Below are positions 34,757-45,491 of a stretch of DNA of 64,000 nucleotides, one piece after another. A model generated the notes under the pieces. It worked only from the letters and a program-made list of their open reading frames with translations. It made no database searches and had not been told where the DNA came from. The DNA comes from Symsagittifera roscoffensis. Taxonomy: Eukaryota > Xenacoelomorpha > Acoela > Convolutidae. The number at the start of each line of letters is the position of its first letter. Position 1 is the stretch's first letter. The stretch is taken from assembly GCF_963678635.1 (NCBI RefSeq), contig NC_087063.1, positions 74,607,617 through 74,671,616 of the forward strand. The letters run 5' to 3'. The position numbers and the translations under genes were made by a program.

Positions 34757-37700
34757 TAAAAAGAATTGGAATCAGAATTGATAAAAACTTCTAAATTATG
34801 GAAGGGGCCCTCCGGTGTAGTTTTCAGCATTTAATGCATCTTCATCAAACCCCAACGAATACATAATCTAAGCCGTTCCTCCTCTACTTTACTAAGGCAC
34901 TTATCGAGTTATCAAAATTGATTATTTTTTCATCGACCTGCAGCCACTGATATGTTAAATTGTATTCCCGAGGAGTGCAAGGTTGATCTTAATTCTAATG
35001 TAAATAATTGTCTCTGAGTATCTTTCTGTTGACTTGGATGCCCAGTTTAGCGGTCATCATCAGTGCTAGAATAGTTTCAACAGCCATCGATCAACACTCC
35101 CATTGATGGCTGTTCAAAGAAAAAAGAAACCGAAAAAAATATATACAAGGAAATAGAACTAAGTGAATAATAAACCTGAATTAATTGTGATCCACCTGAT
35201 AAGGTAATTGCGAATTTGACCGTTGAAGATCATTTTTCTAATTTGCGCTTCTAAATCCTACATTTTCAAATTACGTATATTTTTTGCGTATGTGAGCCTT
35301 GGTACCAATTCGTGTGTCATAATGAGATTACCCTTCAAGTTTTATGGAGATGATTAAATTATCCGAATCATAATTTTAAACAAATTTTGTCTTTTTGATG
35401 TCAATACGAGAAATACCTATTTCTGAGTGATGTTGTGCACTAGTTTGCGTTGACAAAGGTTACTTATTTAAGTCGTGTGGCTATTGTTACGTTTCCTTAA
35501 ATACGGTGAACCTTTCTGGTTAGAATTTTTTCTTCTCAGACTTTTTTCCGAATGAAAATTTTTGTCATTTTTTTTGTCAATTTCTTGAAAATTCAAATTT
35601 AACTTGATGAGTATTAGTTACTTCAGGATATTTCAGGGGAATTTAAGTTTTTTAAAGTTTTGTACAAAATAATTTTTTTCGGCTCAACTAGTGTCTGCTC
35701 AAAGATAGTCGGCCTCGTTTCCGCTTCGTTAGTTTCGTTCAGTTGTTAATTTGATTTTCAAATGTCTTGCTTGACATATTTGCCTAGAATTCATGTTTGA
35801 TAAGAACAGGTATTATGAAAGTTAGACGGATTGTTTCTTTTTTTTTCTTTTTTTTTTCAATACTCCCTTCGAAAAAGTTTTTTAGGGCAATATTTGACCG
35901 ATGTTTCTGCTGTTGTTTTTCAAAAACTAGCCTACCAAATCTGAGATTTTGGGTTCAATGAATACACCCTTTGAATTTTTTTGTTTTGTTATTTTTCAAA
36001 ATTTTTCTTTCGGCTAGGTGTCATTGAAAATTTGTGGTGTATTGCAAGCATTGCTTTCGTGCTCTTGAGGCAAGCTAATTGGTCAATAATTTCGTAGTTC
36101 AAAATATTTTTTATCAAATTTAAGTTATTTTTTTTTTCAATTTTGTGAAGAGTAGCTTATAGCCTGGTAGAATTCTTAGAGAGATATACAAAATTCTTTG
36201 ACTATAATTCCTTAGTCGGTTTTGCTTGATCGGAAAAGTGATAATTATAAGATTGAGCTTCAAGGATGCAATAAGTAAAAAAATTGAAAAGTTAAAAAAG
36301 AAGTCGGTCGTTTATATTTTTGGTCTATTTTGCAAAAAACTGCTGAAGGTTGAAAAAGCTGCTGGAGCGTTTCTGTGAGGGTTCAAATTCGTTGTAGACG
36401 ATACAGTTTGACATAGTATTTTCTTTCATTGCTAATTTTTTCATCTTCCGACTTTAGGAACTCCTGTTTTCGATTTTGCTTGTGTTTGCAAATTGCACAT
36501 CCGCCTTTCTCAGAAACTAGAACCATAGGTAAATCATATCGTAGAAGGTTTTGCAGGCTGTATGTTTCCGAAAAAAAATGAATCGTCTATCTTTCTGATT
36601 ATCTTTCTAATGACATGGTTGGTAACTAAAAATCGTATCCTCTAAGCAAATGGTTTGTGTTAGTGAAACATTAAATTTCATTGCACTTGTGGTATTGCTC
36701 TTCTAAATCTCTGTTAGACTTCAGTCTATGAACTTATTTGTGACTCTTATAAATGTCGTGATAATTTTTTTCAGGGAAATATCTTAAATTTTGTTCACGC
36801 TTAAATGATTTTTTTTGAGGTTTGACCTTTGATTTTACTTCATCTCCAAGATCAGTTCATTTCATTTTTAAAAGGAAGGCAAACTTCATTATCCAACATC
36901 ACTATATAAAGGTCATGAAAAATGTGATCTACTTCTAGGTTTTATTTTGCAGATTTCCCGGCTGAATTACCTATTGATCCAGTTTTATCAAATTGGGTTA
37001 CTTTGATCAAAAAGTCTCAATCATTATTTTTCTGAAAGCGTAAAATTTTTGGTATTTAGAATTTGACGTTTTTTACCCTTGCGATAAGGAAGAGTACTCC
37101 AATCTGTTGCTAGATTTTTCCCTGTATTTAACTTGGATCACAGGACTCATTTCCTGGACATATTCATCTACGTGCTTTATTATAAATGCGGTCAACCATT
37201 CGGTCCATCTGGGTTAGAGGTAACGCACCTGCTTAAAACGGCAAAGGCTTGTGGTCGAATCCTGCCAGGATCTATTTTTGCAAACTAGTTTTTGTGCTTT
37301 TTCGGGCTATAGTCCGTTTCTTTATTTATGGATTTATTCCCGTAGCCCATTTTTTCCGAAGGTTCAGATTTCCTCCAAGTTTTTCTAACAGCCGTACTTG
37401 AGACGATAAAGCCCGGTGGTTCGATTTCTGACGGGATAATAATTTTGCAAATTCAAAGTTTTGGAGTTCTTGATTTTGGTCTGTCTGCCTATTTTTGCCG
37501 GCTTAGTTCCAACAGAAAAGACTTTGTTTGAATTTCGGCATGTTTATTGCTTTCCGAAAGCTCCATGTAAAGTTTCTAATGGTGCAGGTAATGTTTTTCA
37601 GGGCTGTTTTAACTTTTTGCGATTTTTTTTATGACAAAAACGATTTTCTTACAGTTTTTGTTTGATTGTAATCATAGTCATTCATTTTTGTATCGCAATT

Positions 37701-37842
37701 GTTACAAAGCTCAGCTTCGCCTCTGTGCTCAAAAAATACATTTGTTTCTGTTTCTTTGTGATCCTTGACTCTTTTCCACTTGCCTGATGGCTATGTTAAT
37801 TTTTTAGATAAAAGTTGTAATAAGGAACCATATGCAAAAATT
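34757..37842. other. Intergenic region between the duplications and the UBX-LRR gene
   Basis: No gene was recognised. Visible items: a hairpin at 35079-35114 (AACAGCCATC / GATGGCTGTT), a single degenerate copy of the 170-bp repeat near 35925 (CCAAATCTGAGATTTTGGGTTCAA) and the tRNA-like element at 37190-37735. The remainder is AT-rich with long T-runs. Confidence 0.6.
37190..37735 (+). repeat. tRNA-headed dispersed element with CTTCGCCTCTGTG tail
   Basis: The head resembles a tRNA gene: TGGGTTAGAGGTAACGC (box A, about 37208) and TGTGGTCGAATCCTGCCAGG (box B, about 37250). A second box-B-like GGTGGTTCGATTTCTGACGGG follows near 37413. The body contains CGGCTTAGTTCC, and the element ends in tgtatcgcaattgttacaaa and GCTCAGCTTCGCCTCTGTG (about 37709-37727). 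This fits a tRNA-derived SINE or a composite of two. It lies about 110 bp upstream of the UBA start codon. Confidence 0.5.
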
Positions 37843-40800
37843 ATGAGCGATGAGGTTTTATCGAATCTGCTGGACATGGGTTTTGCGTGGGCCGATTGTC
37901 AACTGGCGTTCAGTGCTGGCTGCGTTACAATCGAACAGGCTGTGAATCATATATCTCAAGTCAGTGCATTTACTCCTGGCCAATCTTCTGCAGGCGTTCT
38001 TCAGCTGAACAAACAACCACCTGGAAAAACTTCCCAGTCAGATGAGCAGCCTAATTCAACAGACCCTGGAAATGACGCAGCAACATCAGCGCATGAACAG
38101 CCTGTTATGCATTCCAGGTACAGCGTCACACGTGATGCTCAGAAATTGATAGCGGAGAAAAAGGCGCAACAACAGCGTGAAGAGATTATTCGAGACAAGG
38201 AGCTGAAAAAGTTGGACCACGATTCCCTTGTAAAAGAAATTCAAGCTGATAAGAGAGCTCGCCAAGAGTTGAGAAATCAAGGACCGTCTGAGCAAACATC
38301 TAATATTGAACCATCAGAAGAAACTAAATTCGAAAACAGCGAAGATAATCTGCGAAGTCGTTACACTAAAAAAGCGAAAGATGATATTGAAATGAATTCA
38401 AAAATGCATGATATGATAACGGAACAAAAACGAAAAGAGCGAGAAATGAAGAATAATGCTCGGTTAGAGGCGCTGAGAAAAATCGAAGAGGACAGGCAAA
38501 AACGGGCGAATGCTAAATGCAGTTCGACTGAAACTCAAATCAAGAGCGAAGAATCAAACGAAAAGAGCTCAATTCCAGTACAAGCTAACATTCAGATGAC
38601 CACAGGTTCGGGTGAAAATAACTCAAAGCGGAAGGATTTTAAATTGGTCAAGTTAGTGGGAAAATTTGGCCTCTCTCTAAATATATCTATATTGCCTATC
38701 AGTCCGCTGAGCGCATTGTTTATGAGAAAGGCAAAAATTTTCTGTATCATATATTATTTTGAGGGCTGGAGTGTTTCTTATTATGTAAACATTTCATTTT
38801 TTCAGACAAGGTCTGCTCAATTCAAACAGGTCTAGACCTAGACAGCGCCCGTTTGTTTTTTTTTTTAAATTTTCTTGAGTGGTTTTATTTGAACAAAAGT
38901 AAACTCTGAACTGCGTTATATCTTCAATATAAAACATAGTTTTTATTCAGTGCGAGCCTTTCGTAATATTCTCAAATTTTTAAAGGCCTTTCAAAGCTGC
39001 ATCGTTTGAATTAGGGGCGGATCTAGGTTTTTATCGAGAGATTGGGGCATTTTCAACGATTTTTCTGAGTGTGCTAAATCCTATAAAGACAAAAAGACCC
39101 TATTTTAGGGTCTGTCAACCAAAAAAGGGTATGACTTCCTGAGAAGAGGAAGTCCGCAATCCCGTCCTAAATCCCCCCATGGCTCGAATGAATAGCTTGT
39201 TTAATTTTTGAACTTGCGAATCGACCGAGGCTCCTCAAAACAACTTTTTTTAAGCTTCTTCATTACTTCAACAACTTGTTTGAAACTATTGATGTTTTTG
39301 ATGGTAGCTATCAAACTATTGAAACTATTGATGTTTTTGATGGTAGCTATCAAAAAGCACTTCAAAGTATCATCGCTTGAATAGTTACATTGAAAACTTA
39401 TGTGTTTGCGAATCAATCGCAGCTCCCAAAAACAACTTGAAATATTTCGGCTTCACCACTTGAACAGCGTCTTGGAAAAATTAACGAAACAATCGAAAGC
39501 ATCAAAAATTAATTGCAATTCCTCGGGAAACTTCAATATTTTTTAATGAATGAGTCTCTCGGTATGAAATTCGATTTCAGGGTGTTTCGTAAGTTATGCG
39601 TATTTTGAAAACGCTGCCATTTCTTTCCTTCAAAACCGTTCTTCTTCAATATGGTATCAATGGTTAGATCATTGAATAAATTTTTTATCATCTTAGATTA
39701 AGCAAAGTTTTCATTTCAGCAGCTGCTGAAAATGCCGACCATTCATAGCGCGACATTTTTTCATTCGTCTTACGATGTTTCGAGTTGCCCTCAAAACTAA
39801 GGCACTTAATGTGATATGCACAACGGTTTCGACAGCGATGTTTAGGCCATCATCAAAAGAGTATGTTCGATCAACTCTTCGGACGGTGCTCTCTCTTCAT
39901 TCGAATACCGATGCTCTGTAATAGCGTCTCGAATTCAGTAGAATATTTCAATCGAGTAAAAACTGCCCTCTAACCCATGCGGTTGAAGGGTTTTGGTAAT
40001 AAGAGCATTGATAGAACGTTTCTGTTCTGGCGTGATTAATGCAACCATTATAAAGTTTGTGAATTGAAAATAACAAAATTGTTTCACAGGTTTGAACAAA
40101 ATGCATTTTTTACGCGGCCGTTTCCCCGGAAAAATTTTGTTCAATCTGGCAAAAATATGTAGTAAACTGTCTATCTGATGATAAAAACGGTTCATCCCAA
40201 TGTATCATACATGTTGAACGGTGGGTTTCAAAATGCACACAATTTACGAAACACCCTGTATTGCAAAGTTTTCATACCTTGAATAGTTAGAAAAATTGTT
40301 TTTAGAAATCGACCCCAGCTCTCGAAAATTAGTTGAAATAGTTATAATTTTCCTTGCGTGAATATCTAGCGTGAGATTCTAACTTTCAAGTGTGATGAAC
40401 GTAGTTCAGACTCTTTAATGAATATCAATACTCAAATAGCTTTCTTGCACGATGTCTTCTTTTATGAACCGATCGAGGGCATCAAAAACAACTTCTCATC
40501 TCATATAATAATCTCATTTTTTTGCGGAAATATTAGGTCCCGCAGTTTATCATCAGAAATTTTCACAAACTGAGAGCCCTATTCCGCAAGATTTTTTTTT
40601 TTCAATTAATTGGATATCGAAAGTTGTTTTTGATATCCTCGGTCAATTCGTTAAAAAAGATGTTGGTCAAGAAAGCTATTCGAGTATTTAAGTTTATTCA
40701 AGTGTTTTCGATAGCTGAGATATGTAATTTACTGTCAAGTTTGACAAAATACTTGATAGCTAGTCTTCACCATCAGGCCAACTAAACTAAAATTTCGAAA

Positions 40801-43800
40801 AAAAAAATAGCGATAACCTAGCAGTTCATCATTAGAAACCTTTCCCGAGCTGAAAGGTTTTTTTTTTTTTTTTGAAAATTTATCTTTGTGAGCCTGCTGG
40901 TGTTGGTACAAATAGCCAGAGTTTGTTAGGACTGATATGCAAGTAGTTTATTCTGATCATTGTGAAATGTTAGGAAAAGGAAATTTGTCTTCGGGTATGT
41001 TATAGTTTTTTTTTCCACGCAAAAGAAGGTACCGCAAATAAACATCAGAATGGTTAGAGTGATTTTGTAATCTTAAAGACTTTTAACTTGTGATTCGAAC
41101 GTCCTTAAACATTTTTCAACAAGTATACCCATTATCTAGAAAAACCGGTTGGATTATATTATTTTGGATTAAGTTCAAGCTACTTGCACTACAACCGGCT
41201 ATCTTCGTTGATTTGTTTGTGATTGGTTTCTAAGTTTGCGCCGTACAATTGTTTCGGCTTTAGCTGAAAGATTTGCTTCCCATTCAGTCCGCTCTGAGTT
41301 AATTTCACCCAGGTTCGTTTATAAATATCCGCTTTCGTTTGCCGAATGGCGAATCTTTAGTTGAAAAGTTTGCGCCAGGATGTTTGGTATCTGTTCTTTT
41401 TGATTTCGTCGAAAATCAGGTGAAGACGAAGAACTACACATTAGCTGAAGGATTTCCGCCCTTTACTGAAATCGATACTTCGAAGGCCTGTGTTTTCGAT
41501 AGCTGAGATATGTAATTTACTGTCAAGTTTGACAAAATACTTGATAGCTAGTCTTCACCATCAGGCCAACTAAACTAAAATTTCGAAAAAAAAATAGCGA
41601 TAACCTAGCAGTTCATCATTAGAAACCTTTCCCGAGCTGAAAGGTTTTTGTTTTTTTTTTGGAAAATTTATCTTTGTGAGCCTGCTGGTGTAGGTACAAA
41701 TAGCCAGAGTTTGTTAGGACTGATATGCAAGTAGTTTGTTCTGATCATTGTGAAATGTTAGGAAAAGGAAATTTGTCTTCGGGTATGTTATAGTTTTTTT
41801 TTCCACGCAAAAGAAGGTACCGCAAATAAACATCAGAATGGTTAGAGTGATTTTATAATCTTAAAGACTTTTAACTTGTGATTCGAACGTCCTTAAACAT
41901 TTTTCAACAAGTATACCCATTATCTAGAAAAACCGGTTGGATTATATTATTTTGGATTAAGTTCAAGCTACTTGCACTACAACCGGCTATCTTCGTTGAT
42001 TTGTTTGTGATTAGTTTCTAAGTTTGCGCCGTACAATTGTTTCGGCTTTAGCTGAAAGATTTGCTTCCCATTCAGTCCGCTCTGAGTTAATTTCACCCAG
42101 GTTCGTTTATAAATATCCGCTTTCGTTTGCCGAATGGCGAATCTTTAGTTGAAAAGTTTGCGCCAGGATGTTTGGTATCTGTTCTTTTTGATTTCGTCGA
42201 AAATCAGGTGAAGACGAAGAACTACACATTAGCTGAAGGATTTCCGCCCTTTACTGAAATCGATACTTCGAAGGCCTGTGAAACATTGAGAAGTTTAAAC
42301 ATGGGAAACAACATTGCTCTTGTTGTTAAAGTTGCCAAACCCGGTGATCCAATTGATGTTGCGCCTGGCGATATCGTTCACGCTGGGCCTATGATTACGT
42401 CACAGGGCCAAGAAAACAACGAAGAGAACTCAGAATTGAGTTCAGGCGAGGATATAAGTGATGTTCCTTATGAACAATTGCATAATATACCGACAGACGA
42501 GGAACAACTGGAAGACAATGAAATGGAATTGAATGAGATTGAAGATGCACCAGGGGTTGGATTCGAACCTCCGCTCGATGATGAAAATGAAGACGAGGCA
42601 GGTTTGGGGTTAGAACCTCCACTTATTGCACCAGGTGCTGGAATTGGGTTACTTCAGCCTCCGCGTCACGCAGAAAGAAATGACGATGATGAAGATGAAG
42701 ACGAAATGCGCAATTTTGGAATATATCGAAGAGGTAGAGAAGCGCAGTATAACATAACTCAAAGACTGGGCGCACATGGTACAAACGAAAGCACGAACAC
42801 AACATCAGCAACAACATCGACAGCAACTGATGTAGAAATGGTTCTGGAGGAAACGCGTGAAATGAGAAGAACGCGGTTTCTAGAGGCGGCGCAGAATCGA
42901 ATGTCAAAACCGGATCCCAAAATCCCGGAGGAAACTCCACCGATTTTGAAACTCAGTTGTTCCACGCTGAGAAATATAGCGGCTGACTATGTGTTGAAGT
43001 ACTTCATGCAACAGAAGGTCAATATATCAACTCTTGATGTCAATTCGGCTGAACTTTTGGTTGGCATGCTTAAACAACGAGGTCTGCTAAACGGAAAAAC
43101 GTATCGAGCCTTTATGACCAGTGGCATTACTAGTCTAGATTTAGCTGGCTATGTCTTCCTAACTAATGATTTGGTCCGCACAATTTCTCTCAGCAATCTG
43201 ACAAGTCTGAATTTGAGAGGTGGCGAAAACTTGACTGATGCAGCGCTGATCCATATAGGGCAAGTTTCAACTCTAAGAACTTTGACAATTTCTCATTGTC
43301 CGAGCTTAACTAGTGCTGCAATTGGAGATTTGTTGGTAAACTTACCAAATTTGGAAATATTTGAAGCCGCGGCTACAAAACTGAACTCGAAAACACTCGA
43401 AAAATTGGTTAATCTTAGCCTCGTCATGAAAAATCTTGTGGTGCTTGATTTATCCTCGACGTATGTTGATGATACTGCTGTTTTTGAAGTTTTTTGTCCT
43501 ATTTTAATATCTTTGACAGTAAACGATACCAAAATTAATTCAGTGACAGCTTTGACCAATTTGAAGAATCTGAAATCGTTATCAGTTTCAAATTGCCGTC
43601 TAATTGATGTTACCAGCCTCGCTAATTGTTCAAAGCTGGAATACCTAGATATTTCCAACAGTTGTGATCCAGAGGCTATGGGAGAGATTTTCGAAGCTCT
43701 TCGTGGTCGACTAAATTTGAGAAAATTCAACATTCCGCTGAGGTCAAATTTCACAGACAGTCATTTAAGTTCGTTGGCGAAAATGAACATAACTGATGTT

Positions 43801-44292
43801 GATTTGACTAATTGCTGTCATTTAACTGCTGAAGGATTCAGAACTTACTTCAAGTTGCTTCTAAGCCAAGGAAGCTTCACTATCAAAAGTCTGATTTTGT
43901 CCAACTCGAATTTCGATTCAAGCTGCGTCGAGTTAGTTTGTGGATTATCATCTTTAATTGAACTCAATCTAGACTATACGAAGATAAAAGATCAAGATGT
44001 GATTGCGATTCGAAACTTGACTCAGCTCACGACACTGAGTCTGGTCGGAAATAATCTGTCGGATTGTGTTTTCACATTGGTGTTGGAAAACGACCGCAAG
44101 CCATTCCAAACCTTGACTTCTCTTGCGAAGTTGAACTTGAGTAGAAATATGGCATTGACTAATTTCGGAGCGAAGAGACTCGAACACCCGAATTTAGAGA
44201 CTGTATCTTTAATGCAAACTAAAGTGACCAGTGCTATCAAGGATGTTATGTATTGCAACATGCCGCAGCTGAAGGTGCTTCTGATTAGTTAG
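37843..44292 (+). CDS. UBA-UBX protein fused to leucine-rich repeats (UBXN1-like N-terminal half)
   Basis: This is probably a ubiquitin-binding p97/VCP adaptor. Exon 1 (ATG 37843, preceded by a possible acceptor TTTTTAG) encodes a UBA domain (MSDEVLSNLLDMGF, residues 1-40) and a long Lys/Glu-rich coiled coil (DAQKLIAEKKAQQQREE) as in UBXN1. It ends at an unresolved donor between about 38605 and 38660; a 24-nt micro-exon at 38806-38829 between TTTTTTCAG and GTCTAG is possible. The last exon starts at 42101 (acceptor TTTCACCCAG) with a UBX fold (INIRFRLPNGESLVEKF, EGFPPFTEIDTSKACETL, NIALVVKVA). It runs without interruption into an acidic linker and about 400 residues of leucine-rich repeats of the AMN1/F-box-LRR style (LTSLNLRGGENLTDAALIHI), stop TAG at 44292. 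UBXN1 proteins normally end after UBX, so the LRR half is unusual. Confidence 0.85.
39096..39154. repeat. Two adjacent hairpins in the UBX-LRR intron
   Basis: GACCCTATTTTAGGGTC (39096-39112, 7-bp stem) and GACTTCCTGAGAAGAGGAAGTC-type pairing (39133-39154, 8-bp stem GACTTCCT/AGGAAGTC) lie 20 bp apart, shortly after the first exon. The role is unknown. Confidence 0.6.
39281..39353 (+). repeat. Short tandem duplication, unit about 39 bp
   Basis: The block aaactattgatgtttttgat followed by GGTAGCTATC occurs twice in a row. It is intronic. Confidence 0.75.
39578..40258. mobile_element. Non-autonomous DNA transposon with about 33-bp terminal inverted repeats
   Basis: The left end cagggtgtttcgtaagttat (39578) matches the reverse complement of the right end (...tttacgaaacaccctg at 40258). 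The similarity extends inward to ATTTTGAAA with four mismatches. Total length is 681 bp. An 86-codon minus-strand frame inside shows no transposase motif that I can defend. No clear target-site duplication is visible next to the CAGGG ends, so the superfamily stays open. Confidence 0.7.
40702..42277 (+). repeat. 788-bp tandem duplication (40702-41489 and 41490-42277)
   Basis: Both units start gtgttttcgatagctgagat and end inside the UBX exon at CGAAGGCCT. The offset is exactly 788 bp at both ends with GTG microhomology at the junction. Differences are few (g/a and small indels in T- and A-runs). Each unit includes a copy of the TTCTGATCATTGTGAAATG dispersed repeat, an acceptor site and the first part of the UBX exon. 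Confidence 0.92.
41313..41506 (+). pseudogene. Duplicated partial UBX exon
   Basis: This is a copy of the start of the last UBX-LRR exon with an identical acceptor (TTTCACCCAG) and identical coding sequence from SFINIRFRLPNG to TSKAC. It then reads across the duplication junction into VFDS and a stop at 41504-41506. It has no donor site of its own. If used, it would end the protein within UBX and remove the LRR half; otherwise it is an inert copy. Confidence 0.75.
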
Positions 44293-44619
44293 ATTCTGGT
44301 TAGAGTAAAGGTGTAAATTGTAATGAATTTGTAGCTTACCCTGTTAGATAACACGAGTATTTTGTTATAATTAATTGGTTCTACATTGTTTATTTTTTGC
44401 GTGAAAAGATAGTAAAGTGGCATTATATTCAACAGGTTACACGCCAAGTTATTATTCCGACCATTGAAAGTGAGGAAGGAGCTTTGTATTCGGGAATTTT
44501 TATTTTGTTCCTGTTGATAAAAACAGGTATTATAAAAAAGTATGAGATCGGGTTTTTATTTATTTATTTATTTTTTTCGAGACGCTTTGGAAAAAATTTT
44601 CACTTTAAAAAATTTTGTT

Positions 44620-45085
44620 TTGCTCAAAAACTACGTTACCAATTTTTTTTTAAAAATGGTACCAATGGGAAGTCCGTCTCTCCCCTGTGTGTCTGCATGC
44701 TCCCCTAATCTCTTTTTACCTTACCCCACTTTCTACTGCCTTCGAAAAAGTGTATGGGGGAATTTTTGACCCATATTTTTGGATTTCTTACATTTTCTCA
44801 AAAACAAGCCTTCCAAATCTGAGATTTTGGTTTCAATCGATAGAACAGATTGTGAGAAGCTTCCCTGAATTACCGGCTACGTCCAATTTTTTTTTTTACA
44901 ATAAAAGTTATGGTCTTTAAAAAAGTCAATTTTTAGATTTTTTTACCATTTTTTGAACTTTTTCGAAAATTACTCTTCCAAATCTGAGAGTTTAGTTTCA
45001 AAATAAAGGACGAATTGTGGGGAGCTCTCCTGCATAAACGTTTACACCTAAATGTTTTCACACAAAATTTATGAACCTCGAAAAG
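44620..45085 (+). repeat. Tandem repeat of about 170 bp, left block
   Basis: About 2.5 degenerate units. Each contains a CTC(G/A)AAAACTA-like start, CCAAATCTGAGAT, TTGGTTTCAAT, a GAACGAGTTGTGGGGAGCT-like segment and AAAGTTATGAACCTCGAAAAG. Unit starts at about 44623, 44797 and 44962 give a period of 165-174 bp. The block is interrupted by the MULE transposon at about 45090. Confidence 0.7.
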
Positions 45086-45098
45086 GGTGGCAGGACAA

Positions 45099-45222
45099 TC
45101 TACCCTATTCCAAACTACCCTATACCATTCTACCCTATGCCATTTTACCCTACATACCAATCTACCCTATACCAATCTACCCTATACTAATCTACCCTAT
45201 ACTAATCTGCCCTATATACCAT
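45099..45222 (+). repeat. Left terminal minisatellite of the MULE, 15-bp units
   Basis: About eight units of tctaccctataccaa with variants (TTCC, ACTAA, ATGCC). It is inverted relative to the right array at 47503-47602. Confidence 0.85.
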
Positions 45223-45491
45223 AATGAGGTATCATAATGTAATCTTTCAGAGTCCTAATTAGAATCGGAAAGATACAGCACGTGTTAATTCATTTGAGTC
45301 TAAATTTTTGGACTCAATTTGAGTCTTTCACTTAAGGAAATTGTTCTAAAGACTAAATCGCAATTAGAGTCTCAAAATTTGAAATTTATTTCAATTAACA
45401 AGTTTTAATCCCCAATTTTCAAAATCACGTACAAGAATGAAACCAAAACTACGTCATTATATCAATTTCCTTTGGAATAACATCTACTAAA

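Noticed and set aside
42395-44261. Several minus-strand frames within the UBX-LRR exon
   Set aside because: Antisense shadows of the 721-codon plus-strand frame.
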